Positions 12,229 through 23,208 of a stretch of 64,000 nucleotides of DNA are shown here, in pieces. The notes beneath the pieces were generated by a model. That model was not told the DNA's origin and did not search any database. It saw only the letters and a program-made list of their open reading frames with translations. The position numbers and the translations under genes are program-made. Source of the DNA: Parapristionchus giblindavisi (lineage: Eukaryota > Nematoda > Chromadorea > Rhabditida > Diplogasteridae); assembly GCA_943737045.1 (NCBI GenBank), contig CALSFV010000244.1:124001-188000 (forward strand), given 5' to 3'. Each line of letters begins with the position of its first letter. The stretch's first letter is position 1.

Positions 12229-14894
12229 ATGCATTCCTTCATTGTGTCGACTTCCAGTAGTTCGATGCGGTCAACTTTCCGATTATTACTACGAGAAATT
12301 CGGCTTATTCCTGCTTGTCGTGGATTCTCGACACAACAATCTAATCAATTCCTACTCGGACAATGCCCACTCACTTCTACTTCTTGCTATAGTCGGCCAT
12401 TGTCAAGCAAATTACTGGTTCGTCTCAGTTATCTTGCCTTTTTGTTCGATGATTCCTTCTCTTGTCAACATTGATTGTTCAATCAAGTTGATGGTTGCTA
12501 CATTGCAGATATTGAATGGTTCACAATGTAGGAGTATTCACTTATCACGACCTTGCACTGAACAAAGTCAGCGAAACGATGAAAAGGTAGCTTTGTTTAC
12601 TTGTTGTCCAGCACTTTTTTTTGCAATTTTATCAAAGCTGTGATAAATATTACAACATTTTCGTCGTTCTTCCGTTTGACTCAATAGTTATTATGCACCT
12701 AACATTGTTATTTTCTTCAAGAAACGATAAATTCTTATTATTATCACCAATTGTTTACATATTATCTCCATTTTTATCAATTGACCATTGTCCACATTCC
12801 ATATTGATCTACTGCTCATCAGAAACCACGATCATGGCCATTCCACTTCTCAATGAGTGAAGAGCAGAAAGCAGCGAAGAAGGAGAAGATCGAAGCTGCC
12901 AAATTGGTTCGTGTTATTTGCTCCTCTCGCCCTTTGCAGTGTAATAGTCGCCCCTGCACGTCCTTTTATCAAATAATGATACTATGCAATGTTGTTTGTG
13001 ATTAGGTGATAGGGGTAAGAGTTGGTAAGACTACTCTGGTATTTCCAAACTTAAAGTCTACTTAAATGACGTGACTGACTTGAAGTTCACGTTTAGTCTA
13101 CTTCAAGTCAAAAAACATTTGACGAAATGCATACAGTACACATACCACATGAAGTAGACTTACAAGTCTACTTCAAGTGAAATTGATAAGGTCACTCTAA
13201 TTTTGAAATACCATAGTCCATCGACTAGATCTTGCAAGTTGAACTCCAAAGTACACGTTTTTAACTTGATATCTTTCCAGGAAGAAGCGCCCAAGGGCAT
13301 ATTTGGCAAGGTGAAGTACTACTTGAAACGGTACTTGTTTAGCTTTCATACCGATCATACTGAATATTCTAATCAATCGATATCGATATTTTAATTATAA
13401 TCATTATGTTTATGGAAATATATTTGATCGAATAAATAAATCAGTAAATATGATTTTAGATACTGGTACATCGCCGTTCCCGCGCATGCCGTATCGTGTA
13501 GTGCGTGGTTTGCGTTACTGTATGCACTCGTGCACAGGTACGGTAACTTCGGCATACTGTAAAATGAATTATCGATTTTAGTGGAGTGGATGTGCCCGCG
13601 CTGTTGGAGACTCTGCACATGCCTGATTTATTGATTGAAAAGGTAAGAAATAATATAATAATATAATGTTTATACGTATTCATGAATATATAATGTAACG
13701 CATGTGATGGAAGAAAAAGAAACGAAATGAATCGATAATGAAGTATTGCTGATGTTGTACAAGTAATCAATCAATATAATTGGCAGGTAAAGAGCGTCCC
13801 TCCGAGCGCCGGTGTGGCGGTGGTCGCGCTTTTACTGTACAAGGTGAGTTATTGTAGATTTGAGTAGGGTCATCTAATCGATAACTAAGGAATGTGTAAT
13901 CAATCGATAATTGGTGATCCCTTTTGGGTGCGATCCGGGCTTCAGCAGTATTTTTTATTTTATTTATCGTAGACCACAAGGGTGTTTCAACAAGTACAAA
14001 GTGTTCGAGTGCAGTAGCATACTTGAAACATAAATTTACATTGACTTTTAAATGTATTGATTGAATTTATTGATTTATTGATAAGGTCGCAATCGTATTC
14101 CGATACATCACGACCCTTGGCATCATTCAAGCCACATTCTGGACTCTACGACGAATGGGCAAACTGAGAACTGCCAGAGAGGTATGGTATATTGAGGATA
14201 TTGATTGATATTGAATGATGAAGTATAAATAATATATTAATATAATCAATATAAAGGAGTACTGTAGTTTGATTATTATGTCATTTGAGATGAAAGACAT
14301 TGCTTCTAAGAGTACGGTAGAGAAGGAGGTGTTGAAGAAATGAAGAATCGTGAATGGTTACTGAATATTGAACTGAGAACTAAAAACTGACTAATCCCTG
14401 ACCCAATCGACCAAGACTGACTCAATTGAACACGAATAAATTACATGAGAATGATAAGACGATTGCATGAAAAAATACAGGAAGAATAGTTAAAGGCATA
14501 TCCCGAACTAATTTGAAAATCTCCGAACTGACAATGTTTTATTGCTTTGTTTCTTTACGAGAGAGCGTTGCCGAACGGGGAGTTTCGAATTAACTCGGGG
14601 TGTTTTTAAAAATTCTGGATTATTGATTTTACGGAATGATTATTGATTATTCTCAGGTTGAGTACAAAGTTCGATCCGATTACGAGACAATGAAGACATC
14701 CTGGGGACGACGACCTACGAAATACAGGGGACTGGTACGGTATATTGATTATATTGATTGATCATTGATTATATTGATTGATGATTGATTATATTGATTT
14801 TTAGGGAGTTCGAGCGTACACGAGAAGAAAGAGTGAGGAGTACAAGGCGGCACAGTTGAAGAAGGCCGAAGAGCAGAAGAAGACGAAGGAATGA
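12229..14894 (+). CDS. FAM210: FAM210-type mitochondrial inner-membrane protein (DUF1279), 10 exons
   Basis: Exons: 12229-12417, 12509-12586, 12823-12906, 13281-13330, 13460-13537, 13582-13642, 13787-13843, 14086-14181, 14657-14734, 14805-14894; phases agree and give 286 residues. An alternative start at 12265 would shorten the N-terminus by 12. The N-terminus is Arg/Ser/Leu-rich without acids (MRSTFRLLLREIRLIPACRG), as in a mitochondrial presequence. From exon 4 the domain runs KGIFGKVKYYLKRYWYIAVP, then a hydrophobic segment, SGVDVPALLE, a second hydrophobic segment (AGVAVVALLLYKVAIVFRYI) and TLGIIQATFWTLRRMGKLR, the DUF1279 pattern. The C-terminus is a Lys/Glu-rich coiled-coil tail. FAM210A/B proteins sit in the mitochondrial inner membrane and affect mitochondrial translation and respiration; that role is from family knowledge. 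Exon 8 uses an AAG acceptor. Confidence 0.88.
13034..13216. repeat. Family R inverted-repeat element, copy 2
   Basis: Ends CTCTGGTATTTCCAAACTTA and AATTTTGAAATACCATAG; interior repeats of AGTCTACTTCAAGT in both orientations. In intron 3 of the FAM210 gene. Confidence 0.65.
14490..14609. repeat. Family A MITE copy in FAM210 intron 8
   Basis: Starts TTAAAGGCATATCCCGAACT; ends TAACTCGGGGTGTTTTTAA, keeping TTAA at both ends. Confidence 0.75.
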
Positions 14895-14963
14895 ATGAAT
14901 GAATGATGATGGATCGGTGCTACTGCAGAACAACCGGACCAGTCCATAAGGGGACGAATATAT

Positions 14964-14969
14964 AATAAA
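14964..14969 (+). terminator. Polyadenylation signal, FAM210 gene
   Basis: AATAAA 70 bases after the stop codon, in ATATAATAAACACG. Confidence 0.45.
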
Positions 14970-14985
14970 CACGAAGAAAGGCAGC

Positions 14986-15129
14986 ACTAGGTCGAATGAG
15001 AACCGATGAATAATAACCGACTGTATGATAACCATTTGCATACTTTGTCTATTCATTAGCCCTTGTCTCTCATATGCAATTTGTTATCATCCAGTCGGTT
15101 ATTATTCATCGGTTTTCATTCGACCTAGT
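14986..15129. repeat. Foldback element between FAM210 and NIT-FHIT
   Basis: ACTAGGTCGAATGAGAACCG and ATGAATAATAACCGACTG on the left match the complement on the right (CAGTCGGTTATTATTCAT...ACCTAGT). A degraded relative is at 52431-52510. Confidence 0.75.
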
Positions 15130-15781
15130 TCCAGAACAGCCTTTTATTCTACACTTTCATACTGTACTTTTTGTCTGGTCCGATGTTCTAAAGTAGTGTC
15201 GGTGTATCGTATTGATTGTCTATAGTCGTAATCGGGTTGTTTTCATGTAATGATGATTGATCGGAATTGATCAATTATTGATTGATTGGCAGATCGATAT
15301 ATTAGTATAGTACAGAAAATAGGATAATATTGTTAAAGTAACTTGATAGTTGTCGTTGATTTACTCTTTACTACCATGTATTGCCTTGCTTGAATGAATA
15401 TAGCATAAGTTGTTATCATGTCTTTAAAGGAAGTTATATAATGCTCAATAAATACATAAATATATTGTTGTTGTCTCGGGTGATGGTACTGGTACTGGCA
15501 TATTGTGGCCATCTCATGTCTGATATAGCACCATGATGAGCGAACTTAAAAGAATGGACAGTGTTTCTCCAACAATCATTGAAATCTTGGCAAAATGCCA
15601 AAAATACGGTATGACACCATCGTATGCACTCGAGTGCACTCTTCATCTTATCATTTTCGCTCAACCTTTTCCTCTGTCACACCATGACAGCTCTCGGAAC
15701 GCTGTTATTTAAGTGTATCAGACCTTAAACTCTCTAGTAATTGCCAATCCACTGTGTATGATAATATGCATACTGTAGTTG

Positions 15782-15899
15782 ATGCAGTATACGCCCATCC
15801 TGACTCGAGCCATGTCTACCGTACTCTCCAGTCAAGCACCATCACTGATTGGAGTCTGCCAGATGACATGCTCTGTGGATATGGATGCCAATTGGAAGG

Positions 15900-15931
<32 letters not shown>

Positions 15932-18900
15932 CTATTGATTTATCGATTGATTGAACGAATTATTGATCTCGCAGGTTGCGCAAGGATTCATTGAACGTGC
16001 TGCGGAGAAACAGTGTAAGGTACGGTAATGACTATATCGATTGATTGATCTATGTTATTGATTGGCTCTTAGATGATCTTCTTCCCCGAATGCTTTGACT
16101 TTGTCGGAGTTCACAAGGACGATCAGGTAATCAATAAATTAAAAATAATCAATAAATCAATAAATAACAGATCACCATGGCATTCGATGAGTCCGACGCA
16201 TTCCTGTCTCGATTCAGAGATGCCGCTAAGAAATACGGACTGTGGATGAGTTTGGGAGGATTTCATAATAAGGTTTTCAATCTGATCAATTATCGATTTT
16301 ATTATCGATTTTTATTATTGATTGATTAATTATTGATTTTCCTAAAGGATCCCCTGGTGCCTACTCACCCGTGGAACACCCATCTTATCATTGATTCTGA
16401 TGGTGTGTCCAGGGCGAGATATGACAAACTGCATCTGTTCGATCTGGAGATTCCTGGAAAGGTACGTTATTCTGGGATTACTGTAATCGGTTTAACGATC
16501 AATAATTGATCTCGTTGAAGGTGAGATTGATGGAGAGCGAGTTCAGCAAAGCCGGCAAAGAGGTTAGTTTTATTATTTATTTATTTTGTTTATGTATTTA
16601 TCGAATAGTTAAAACAAAACATCAGTAGTATGGGAGAAAGAATATTTAACAGTTACAGTTTAGCACAAGACCAAATATGTAAAGATTTTACTGGATCTGG
16701 AGTGTGATAAAAGGGGTCTTTCTTTAGGAGTCACTCTTAAATTGTCATCGCAAGCTGATTTGAAACTCTCCGCTCTCTGGCCACTCACTCTCGGTTTCTG
16801 TGTCTACGAGAGAGTGTTGCGTCAAATTTGGATAGTTTCAAATTTGCTATTCATGTTCCTTTAAATGTTATTTATTGATTGATTACAGCTGGTTCGTCCT
16901 GTGCCCACTCCAATCGGTAATCTCGGTCTATCGATCTGCTATGATCTACGATTCCCCGAACTGTCACTGTGGAATCGTAAGGCCGGTGCGCACATCCTAT
17001 CGTATCCGTCGGGCTTCACACTGACCACTGGACTGGCTCATTGGGAGGTAATGGCACCTAAATTGATCCCTTTACTCGCTTTTCAGTGTCACCTAAATTG
17101 ATTCCTTTATTCAGTTTTCAGTGTCACCTAATTGATCCATTTAGTCATTTTTGCGTGTCACCTGAATTGATCCTTTTAGTCACTTTTACGTGCTCGTGCC
17201 ATTGAGACGCAGTGCTACGTCGTGGCTGCTGCGCAGACTGGAGTGCACAATCCGAAGAGGAGCAGTTATGGTGGGTGAACTTCGGTTTGATAGAGAGTAC
17301 TGTAGGCTACTGTGGCTAATCTTACTGGCTACTGTAGCTAATCATACTGTATCGCTGGGGTAGAGTACTGTAGATCAGTAAGCGTTTGTGGGATACTGTA
17401 GTTTATCCTACCGTATCTCAGGTCACGCGATGGTGGTTGATCCATGGGGTGCAGTGATAGCTCAATGCTCCGAACGAGTGGGCATGTGCTTTGCCGAGAT
17501 TGATCTACAGCATCTAGAGGTATTGATTGATATCGAATAATAAACATTGCATTGATTGATATCGTTTAATAGATATTGTATTGATTGATATCGAATAGTA
17601 AACATTGTATTGATTGCGTATATCAGGATATTCGCAAGACCCAGCCAGTGTTCGCTCATAGACGATCCGATTTGTACTCGCTTCATGTCAATGAGAAATT
17701 GCCCATCGGAGGTTAGTATACTGTATCAAAGTAATCAATAATTAGATACCGTATACCATTTAGATAGTATCCAATTAATCACTAACCAGATACCGTATAC
17801 CATTTAGACAGTATCCACTGAATCAATAATCAGATACCGTAAACCATTTTGGCAGTATAGAATCAATCAATAATCAAATACCGTATACTATTTAGATAGT
17901 ATCCAATCAATCAATAACCAGATACCGTATACCATTTAGATGAGCCACTTCCATTCGGGAAACTATCGATTCCTCCGTCGCATATCTTTGCCCGTTCTAC
18001 TCATTGCTATGCTTTCGTCAATCTCAAGCCGGTTCTCGATGGACGTGAGTCATATTTCTGCAATAGTGAACTAATCATGAATGCTCCCCGATTGAACCGG
18101 TGAACTGACCTGATTGAACTATAGTAATCTATCCTCCAAGATGCAACAAAATCATGAGTGTGCCCCGATTGAACCGGTGCACTGACCGGATTGAGCTACA
18201 GTAATCTATCTACCAAGATATACTAAAATCATGATTGTGCCCCGATTGAACCGGTGCACTGACCGGATTGAATTACAGTAATCTATCTACCAAGATATAC
18301 CAAAATCATGATTGTGCCCCGATTGAACCGGTGCACTGACCGGATTGAACTACAGTAATCTATCTACCAAGATATACCAAAATCATGATTGTGCCCCGAT
18401 TGAACCGATGCACTGACCGGATTGAACTACAGTAATCTAACAAGAGATTCTTATTGCAGATGTTCTGATAAGTCCAGTCAGAGCGGCCATTCGTATGACT
18501 GATCTGACCGACGAAGAGACCGCCGATCTATTCTGTTTGGCTAAGAAGGTAATCGATATATCGATTGTACCGTATACCGTATATGGTATACTGTAATAGT
18601 GTATACGGTATCAGTGGTTACTATAGATTTACAAATATGATTAAGATTCAACGAATGCTCGAGAAGCATCATGGAGTGGATTCTGCAACGATTTGTGTCC
18701 AAGATGGCCCCCAATCCGGACAAACCATTCCGGTATACTGTAGAATGAAGGGATAACTACTGTAGTTATGGGTATGCGATAGAATGAGATAACTACAGTA
18801 GTTTAGTGGTATACGGTAGAATAAGGAGATAACTACGGTAGATATTCGTAAATAGTAGAATGAGGAGATAACTACTGTAGTTATTGGTATACTGTAGAAT

Positions 18901-19749
18901 GAAGGAATAACTACGATTGTTATTGGTATACGGTAAAATCAATAGATAATTACGGTAGTTATTGGTATACGGTATAATGAATTAATAACTACGGTAGTTA
19001 TTGGTATACTGTAGAATATATTTTATCAACGTGCGTATGCACGAAACGAAACACATAAAAGTGACTAGTGAAAATTCATGAAATTTAAATGTGATATAAT
19101 GGGGGGTCAGGGTTTTATATCTCAGGGTGGAAAGGGGGATCTCTCATAGGATACAGTGGTCCCTCTCTTGGACGAAGACAGAGGGTAACAGTGCGAGTGA
19201 GCGAGGAGTGTGTGGTGGTGGACTCAGTTGTGGACCATGAGAACTTGCGGAGTTAACAGCATCTTCAGTGAGAATGACCAGGACCAAAGATCAACTATGA
19301 GAGATATCGACGACTACAGAAGGGGGTGATGGTGGGACCTAACAGAAAGGATATAAGAACAAGTATATATCTGTGAACTACTCGCATGGGGGGCGGACAA
19401 GGCGAGATGAAAGGAAATAAGAAAGGGAAAGATATATAAAAGACAAGGAGAATGAAGAAATAACTACGGTAGTTGTTGGTATACGGTATATTGAAGAGAT
19501 AATTACGGTAATTATTGATTGCAGCACGTTCATATTCACATCCTGCCTAGAAGAAAAGGAGACTTTGGAGGATCAACGGATACTGTATATCAGGAGTTGG
19601 CGAGACATGACAGGTACGGTATTGATTATTGATTTGTTGCCTGAATATTATTGATTGATTGCTGTGATTACAGAGATGATCGTAAACCCCGAACCAACGA
19701 GGAAATGTGCAATGAAGCTGCTGTATATAGGGAGAAGATGAATGAATGA
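15782..19749 (+). CDS. nft-1: NIT-FHIT fusion: nitrilase-family amidase joined to Fhit dinucleoside triphosphate hydrolase (15 exons)
   Basis: Exons: 15782-15898, 15975-16019, 16073-16126, 16171-16272, 16348-16461, 16521-16562, 16889-17047, 17180-17270, 17422-17519, 17627-17711, 17940-18044, 18460-18548, 18646-18732, 19525-19613, 19674-19749; 450 residues, close to the 440 of the worm protein. The nitrilase half shows all catalytic contexts: Glu in FFPE (exon 3), Lys in YDKLHLFD (exon 5) and Cys in [10 protein letters not shown] (exon 7). The Fhit half starts at [10 protein letters not shown] (exon 11) and carries [21 protein letters not shown] and the histidine triad HVHIHIL (exon 14). Fhit hydrolyses Ap3A; Nit1-type enzymes act on deaminated glutathione. 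The fusion is known in flies and worms, so it is not a new join. Exon 5, 6 and 13 acceptors are AAG. Introns 7, 10, 11 and 13 each contain a different tandem array. Confidence 0.95.
16724..16864. repeat. Family A MITE copy in NIT-FHIT intron 6
   Basis: Diverged ends (TTTAGGAGTCACTC; TGTTCCTTTAA) around a well-kept core GATTTGAAACTCTCCGCTCT and TACGAGAGAGTGTTGC. Confidence 0.65.
17055..17179. repeat. 35-base tandem array ending at the intron 7 acceptor
   Basis: CACCTAAATTGATCC-type units start at 17055, 17090, 17125 and 17159. Each is followed by an acceptor-like TTTTCAG or TTTAG; the last one (CCTTTTAG) is the splice site used for exon 8. Confidence 0.8.
17745..17939. repeat. 44-base tandem array ending at the intron 10 acceptor
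   Basis: GATACCGTA starts at 17745, 17789, 17833, ~17877 and 17921. Most units contain ATACCATTTAG; in the fifth this is the acceptor of exon 11 (TTTAG followed by ATGAGCC). Confidence 0.85.
18086..18450. repeat. 77-base minisatellite in NIT-FHIT intron 11
   Basis: CCCCGATTGAACCGG begins at 18086, 18163, 18240, 18317 and 18394, an exact 77-base period. Units differ by a few substitutions (ACCGGTG / ACCGATG; AATTAC / AACTAC). Confidence 0.92.
18735..19515. repeat. ~39-base minisatellite in intron 13, split by an insertion
   Basis: Units of about 38-40 bases (GGTATACTGTAGAATGAAGG then ATAACTACTGTAGTTATT) run from 18735 to 19020 and resume at 19449-19515, ending at the acceptor of exon 14. The gap is filled by an unrelated segment. 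Confidence 0.8.
19021..19448. mobile_element. ~430-base insertion inside the minisatellite
   Basis: Purine-rich sequence unlike its surroundings (GGGGGGTCAGGG, CGAAGACAGAGGG, GGGGGGCGGACAAGG) interrupts the array. No clear inverted ends; no reading frame. Its last bases (ATATATAAAAGACAAGG) abut the next unit. Origin unknown. Confidence 0.45.
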
Positions 19750-20204
19750 GATAGAGATTATTGATTGATTGTATCGATTTATTAGATCTATTAATGTATA
19801 GTATAAGGTGTATAACTTATAGTTTATGTAAATGTTCATTCCAAGTGATAACATGTTGTGGAATGGAAAATAAAATGGTGATTTCATGTTTCAGACCCTT
19901 ATCATACACTGAATTTTTTATAGTGGGTTGGTTTCTGAAAATCGGTCTTTTGAGAGCAATTTCGTCCGTTTCCCAATCAAGTGACCTGAAAATGATATTG
20001 TGTGATCGGATTTTGAGGATTTGAAACTGTATGGTCCCTATTCGTAATCTAAGGATAATGAAAGCCATTGAGGTTGAATCGAAAATCGAAAATAAGAGAG
20101 ACGAACGGGATTGGGAACCGAAGAAAACTGTTCCCCATTGATTGTTCCTGCTGTTCAAGAGAAGTGAACAAGATATCCATTTAGATATCTATCCCTCTAC
20201 CTCT
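19750..20204. other. 3' flank of NIT-FHIT
   Basis: An AATAAA at 19869-19874, 120 bases after the stop, may be the polyadenylation signal. Nothing else is recognisable before the CT array. Confidence 0.4.
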
Positions 20205-20665
20205 GCCTTTGCCTGTACCTCTCTCTCCCTCTCCCTCTCTCTCTACCTCTACCTCTCTCCCTCTCCCTCTCACTCTCTCTCCATGTACCTCTGCCTCTCC
20301 CTCTCCCTCTCTCTACCTCTACCTCTTTCCCTCTACCTCTCTCCCTCTCCCTCTCACTCTCTCTCCATGTACCTCTGCCTCTGCCTCTCCCTCTCTCTCT
20401 ACCTCTCCCTTCCCTCTCCCTCTCTCCCTCTCCCTCTCACTCTCTCCATGTACCTCTGCCTCTCCCTCTCCCTCTCCCTCTCCCTCTCTCTCTACCTCTC
20501 CCTTCCCTCTACCTCTCTCCCTCTCCCTCTCACTCTCTCTCCATGTACCTCTGCCTCTCCCTCTCCCTCTCCCTCTCTCTCTACCTCTCCCTTCCCTCTC
20601 CCTCTCTCCCTCTCCCTCTCCCTCTCTCTCTACCTCTCCCTTCCCTCTGCTTCTCCCTCTCTATA
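20205..20665. repeat. CTCTCC array with higher-order unit
   Basis: CT-rich hexamers are punctuated by CTCCATGTACCTCTGCCT at about 20279, 20363, 20444 and 20539, so ~80-95-base blocks were themselves duplicated. Confidence 0.85.
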
Positions 20666-20989
20666 GACATCCAAGTTGCTATATCCAGTTGTTCTCGTCT
20701 CTTATGATAACATAACATATGCGAGACGGGAACAAGTCTCCACCTCGACGACCATTTTAGTGGAATAATAAAAGTGAAAGTAATTGACAGGAGTTCAAAG
20801 ATCAGTAATAAATATATTCGATGACGTCACGAATTAGCATTTTAGAATAGAACTAAAGGTGAATTACTAGATTTTCTTATTAATATCCTTATTCCATCAT
20901 ATTATACATAATAGGAAATGGGAATCTTGGAAACGGGCAATTATGAAAAACATAAATACATGAATATGTAATTTAATAGGAGTTAAAAC

Positions 20990-21392
20990 AAATAAATGGT
21001 TGAATCAGAGTAAGATTTGTCTGACATTATCCGACTACACACCCGTGACGCATGAACTAGTGTGGAGACTTCTGACAAACCGATAAAGACCGGCCATACA
21101 CCATACTTCTTCATCTTCAACCGGGCATCGAACCAGCGTGGTCACGATAGCTGGTGAGAAGCACTACCACTACACTACGGGTGCATCTTATAGAGTGAAG
21201 GTACTCACTGATGACGATTATGAGTACGGGGCGTCTATTGAACCAGTGTTATCTACCGTTGCAGCATTGATCATGAAATCTTATATGCTAATTGTTTCAA
21301 AGTCTGACATATTGAAACATATAACTGACAGGGTTCTAAATTTATCACGTAATTACTGCACAGTTGATGTGTGTGTTAATTACATTAATTAA
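20990..21392 (-). repeat. Family G repeat with central tRNA-like module, copy 1
   Basis: Read on the minus strand, about 200 bases precede a tRNA-like module (rc of ~21120-21190: GTAGTGTAGTGGTAGTGC as A box, GGTTCGATGCC as B box), followed by CGGTCTTTATCGGTTTGTCA and ending near GATAATGTCAGACAAA. Likely a Pol III-type SINE or a MITE that took up a tRNA. Confidence 0.75.
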
Positions 21393-21527
21393 TTAAAAGG
21401 CATTGCTTTGTATGTACATTAAAGTTAAAATTATATATTTTTTATACAAAATAAATAAACAATGTGCATAATACATGGTACTTTTGTATTGTGAACAATC
21501 ATTGAAACAATGAAAGAAAAATGAAAT

Positions 21528-21895
21528 GAATGGTTGAATCAGATTAGTTTTGTCTGACATTATCCGACAGCACACCCGGCCCCCCGGTCAGGTGTGCGGC
21601 CTTCTGACAAGCCGATGAAGACCGGCCGCTCACATTCCTTCATCATCTTCAACCGGGCATCGAACCAGCGTGGTCACGATGGCTGGCAGAACGCACTACC
21701 ACTACACCACGGGTGCATCTCGTACAGAGACTGCACTCACTCATGACCATTGGGGGTGCGGGGCGTCTATTGAACTACTGTTGCAGAATTGATCATGAAA
21801 TCTAATATGCTAGTTGTTTCAAAGATTCTGACATATTAAAACATATAACTGACAGATTTCCAAGTCGATCACGTAATTACTGTACAGTTGATGTG
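21528..21895 (-). repeat. Family G repeat, copy 2 (diverged)
   Basis: Same order of parts as copy 1 with many substitutions (CACCCGGCCCCCCGGTCAGG in place of the copy 1 spacer). The tRNA-like module is kept (rc of ~21650-21720). Confidence 0.75.
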
Positions 21896-22079
21896 AATAA
21901 TGTATTATCCTTATTCTTTATTCCATCATATTATACACAAACAGGAAATGAGATAACTTGAGGGGATTAAGGGATTTCCATCGCAAAAAATAGCCGATAT
22001 CGGTATGGGTTTTGTTTTTTTCCACTGGCGGTTTGGAAGGTAATCTTTGAGAAAGGGAGAATTATGAAAATAAATAAAT

Positions 22080-22478
22080 AAAATAGGTTGAATCAGATTA
22101 GTTTTGTCTGACATTATCCGAATACACACTGACAAGTAGAGGGAGCAGTGTGGAGACTTCTGACAAACCGATAAAGACCGGCTGCCGATGAAGTTCTTCA
22201 TTTTCAACCGGGCATCGAACCAGCGTGGTCACGATAGCTGGTGAGAAGCACTACCACTACACTACGGGTGCATCTTATAGAGTGAAGGTACTCACTGATG
22301 ACGATTATGAGTACGGGGCGTCTATTGAACCAGTGTTATCTACCGTTGCAGCATTGATCATGAAATCTTATATGCTAATTGTTTCAAAGTCTGACATATT
22401 GAAACATATAACTGACAGGGTTCTAAATTTATCACGTAATTACTGCACAGTTGATGTGTGTGTTAATTACATTAATGG
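22080..22478 (-). repeat. Family G repeat, copy 3, nearly identical to copy 1
   Basis: Positions 22225-22472 repeat 21138-21385 with no difference that I can see over about 248 bases, while the flanks differ, indicating very recent transposition, duplication or gene conversion. Confidence 0.85.
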
Positions 22479-22479
22479 G

Positions 22480-23199
22480 CAGCACAGCGCATAGGGAGCA
22501 GTAATTGGCTACACAAGGTAGAATATACAGTGAACCTCTTCAAAATGAAGTCTTCCATCGTCGTCTTCAATTTTAATAGTCTTAGTCCTTTTTATTGCTA
22601 ATTCAATCGTGTAGATCTCTCTCTTCATAGAACGAATAGATACGCTACAGATTCGCAAAATGCGGCAATGTTTGTTTTGTGTTTTCAAAAAAAAATCCCA
22701 AAATTTCGGCCAAGCTTCGTAGTTTGTCCTTACAGAAAAAAGGTACTTTTCGGTCTATGTCTCTCTTTCACAGACTAAACTAGAGTGAAACTACAACTAT
22801 TTGAACGTAGCTTAATGACATAACGAGTACTTTATCCAGCCTTACAGTCTTAAAGCCTTCTCCCTCTCCTTTTGCCTCTACCTCTACCTTTACCTCAACA
22901 TCTCCCTCTTCCTCTCCCTCTCCCTCTCCCTCTCCCTCATCTGCCTTTTCATAGCCATCCCTAGTTAGGATAATGGATAATCTCTAAATGAGAGAGAGGC
23001 GGTTTTCCATCTCTCTGTCTTTTCTTCTTCCTCCTCCTCTACCGATGAATACTTTTCTTGTTCAATCATTCGCCTCCCTCTCTCTCCCTCTCCCTCTCTC
23101 TCCCTGTCTCTCTCCCTCTCCCCTCCCTCTAACCCCCTCTCTTCCTCTCCCTCTCCAGTGACTCCTCCTCCTCCCTTGGTCATTCATTCTAATCCCATA
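22480..23199. other. Intergenic region upstream of the C-type lectin
   Basis: Contains a block around 22620-22770 related to 31440-31610 (CTTCGTAGTTTG, GTACTTTTCGGTCTATG) and CT-rich runs at 22858-22945 and 23015-23165. No gene seen. Confidence 0.5.
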
Positions 23200-23208
23200 T
23201 TCTTCAGT
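23200..23208 (+). promoter_or_regulatory. Possible spliced-leader acceptor
   Basis: ATTCTTCAGT places a strong acceptor one base before the ATG at 23209, as is common in trans-spliced nematode messages. Confidence 0.4.

Larger units (their letters stand above)
14895..15781. other. Intergenic region upstream of NIT-FHIT
   Basis: Besides the foldback at 14986-15129, no feature is supported. The 887-base gap is too long for a typical nematode operon. Confidence 0.5.

Noticed and set aside
14895..15781. FAM210 and NIT-FHIT as one nematode operon
   Set aside because: The gap of 887 bases with a foldback element and an AATAAA after FAM210 is much longer than usual operon spacing.
20142..20715. 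Ser/Pro/Leu-rich open frames of ~170 codons
   Set aside because: CT hexamer array without flanking splice-compatible exons.
21138..22494. Duplicated 84- and 89-codon open frames
   Set aside because: They are the upstream part of family G repeats, with tRNA-like sequence in the same frame.
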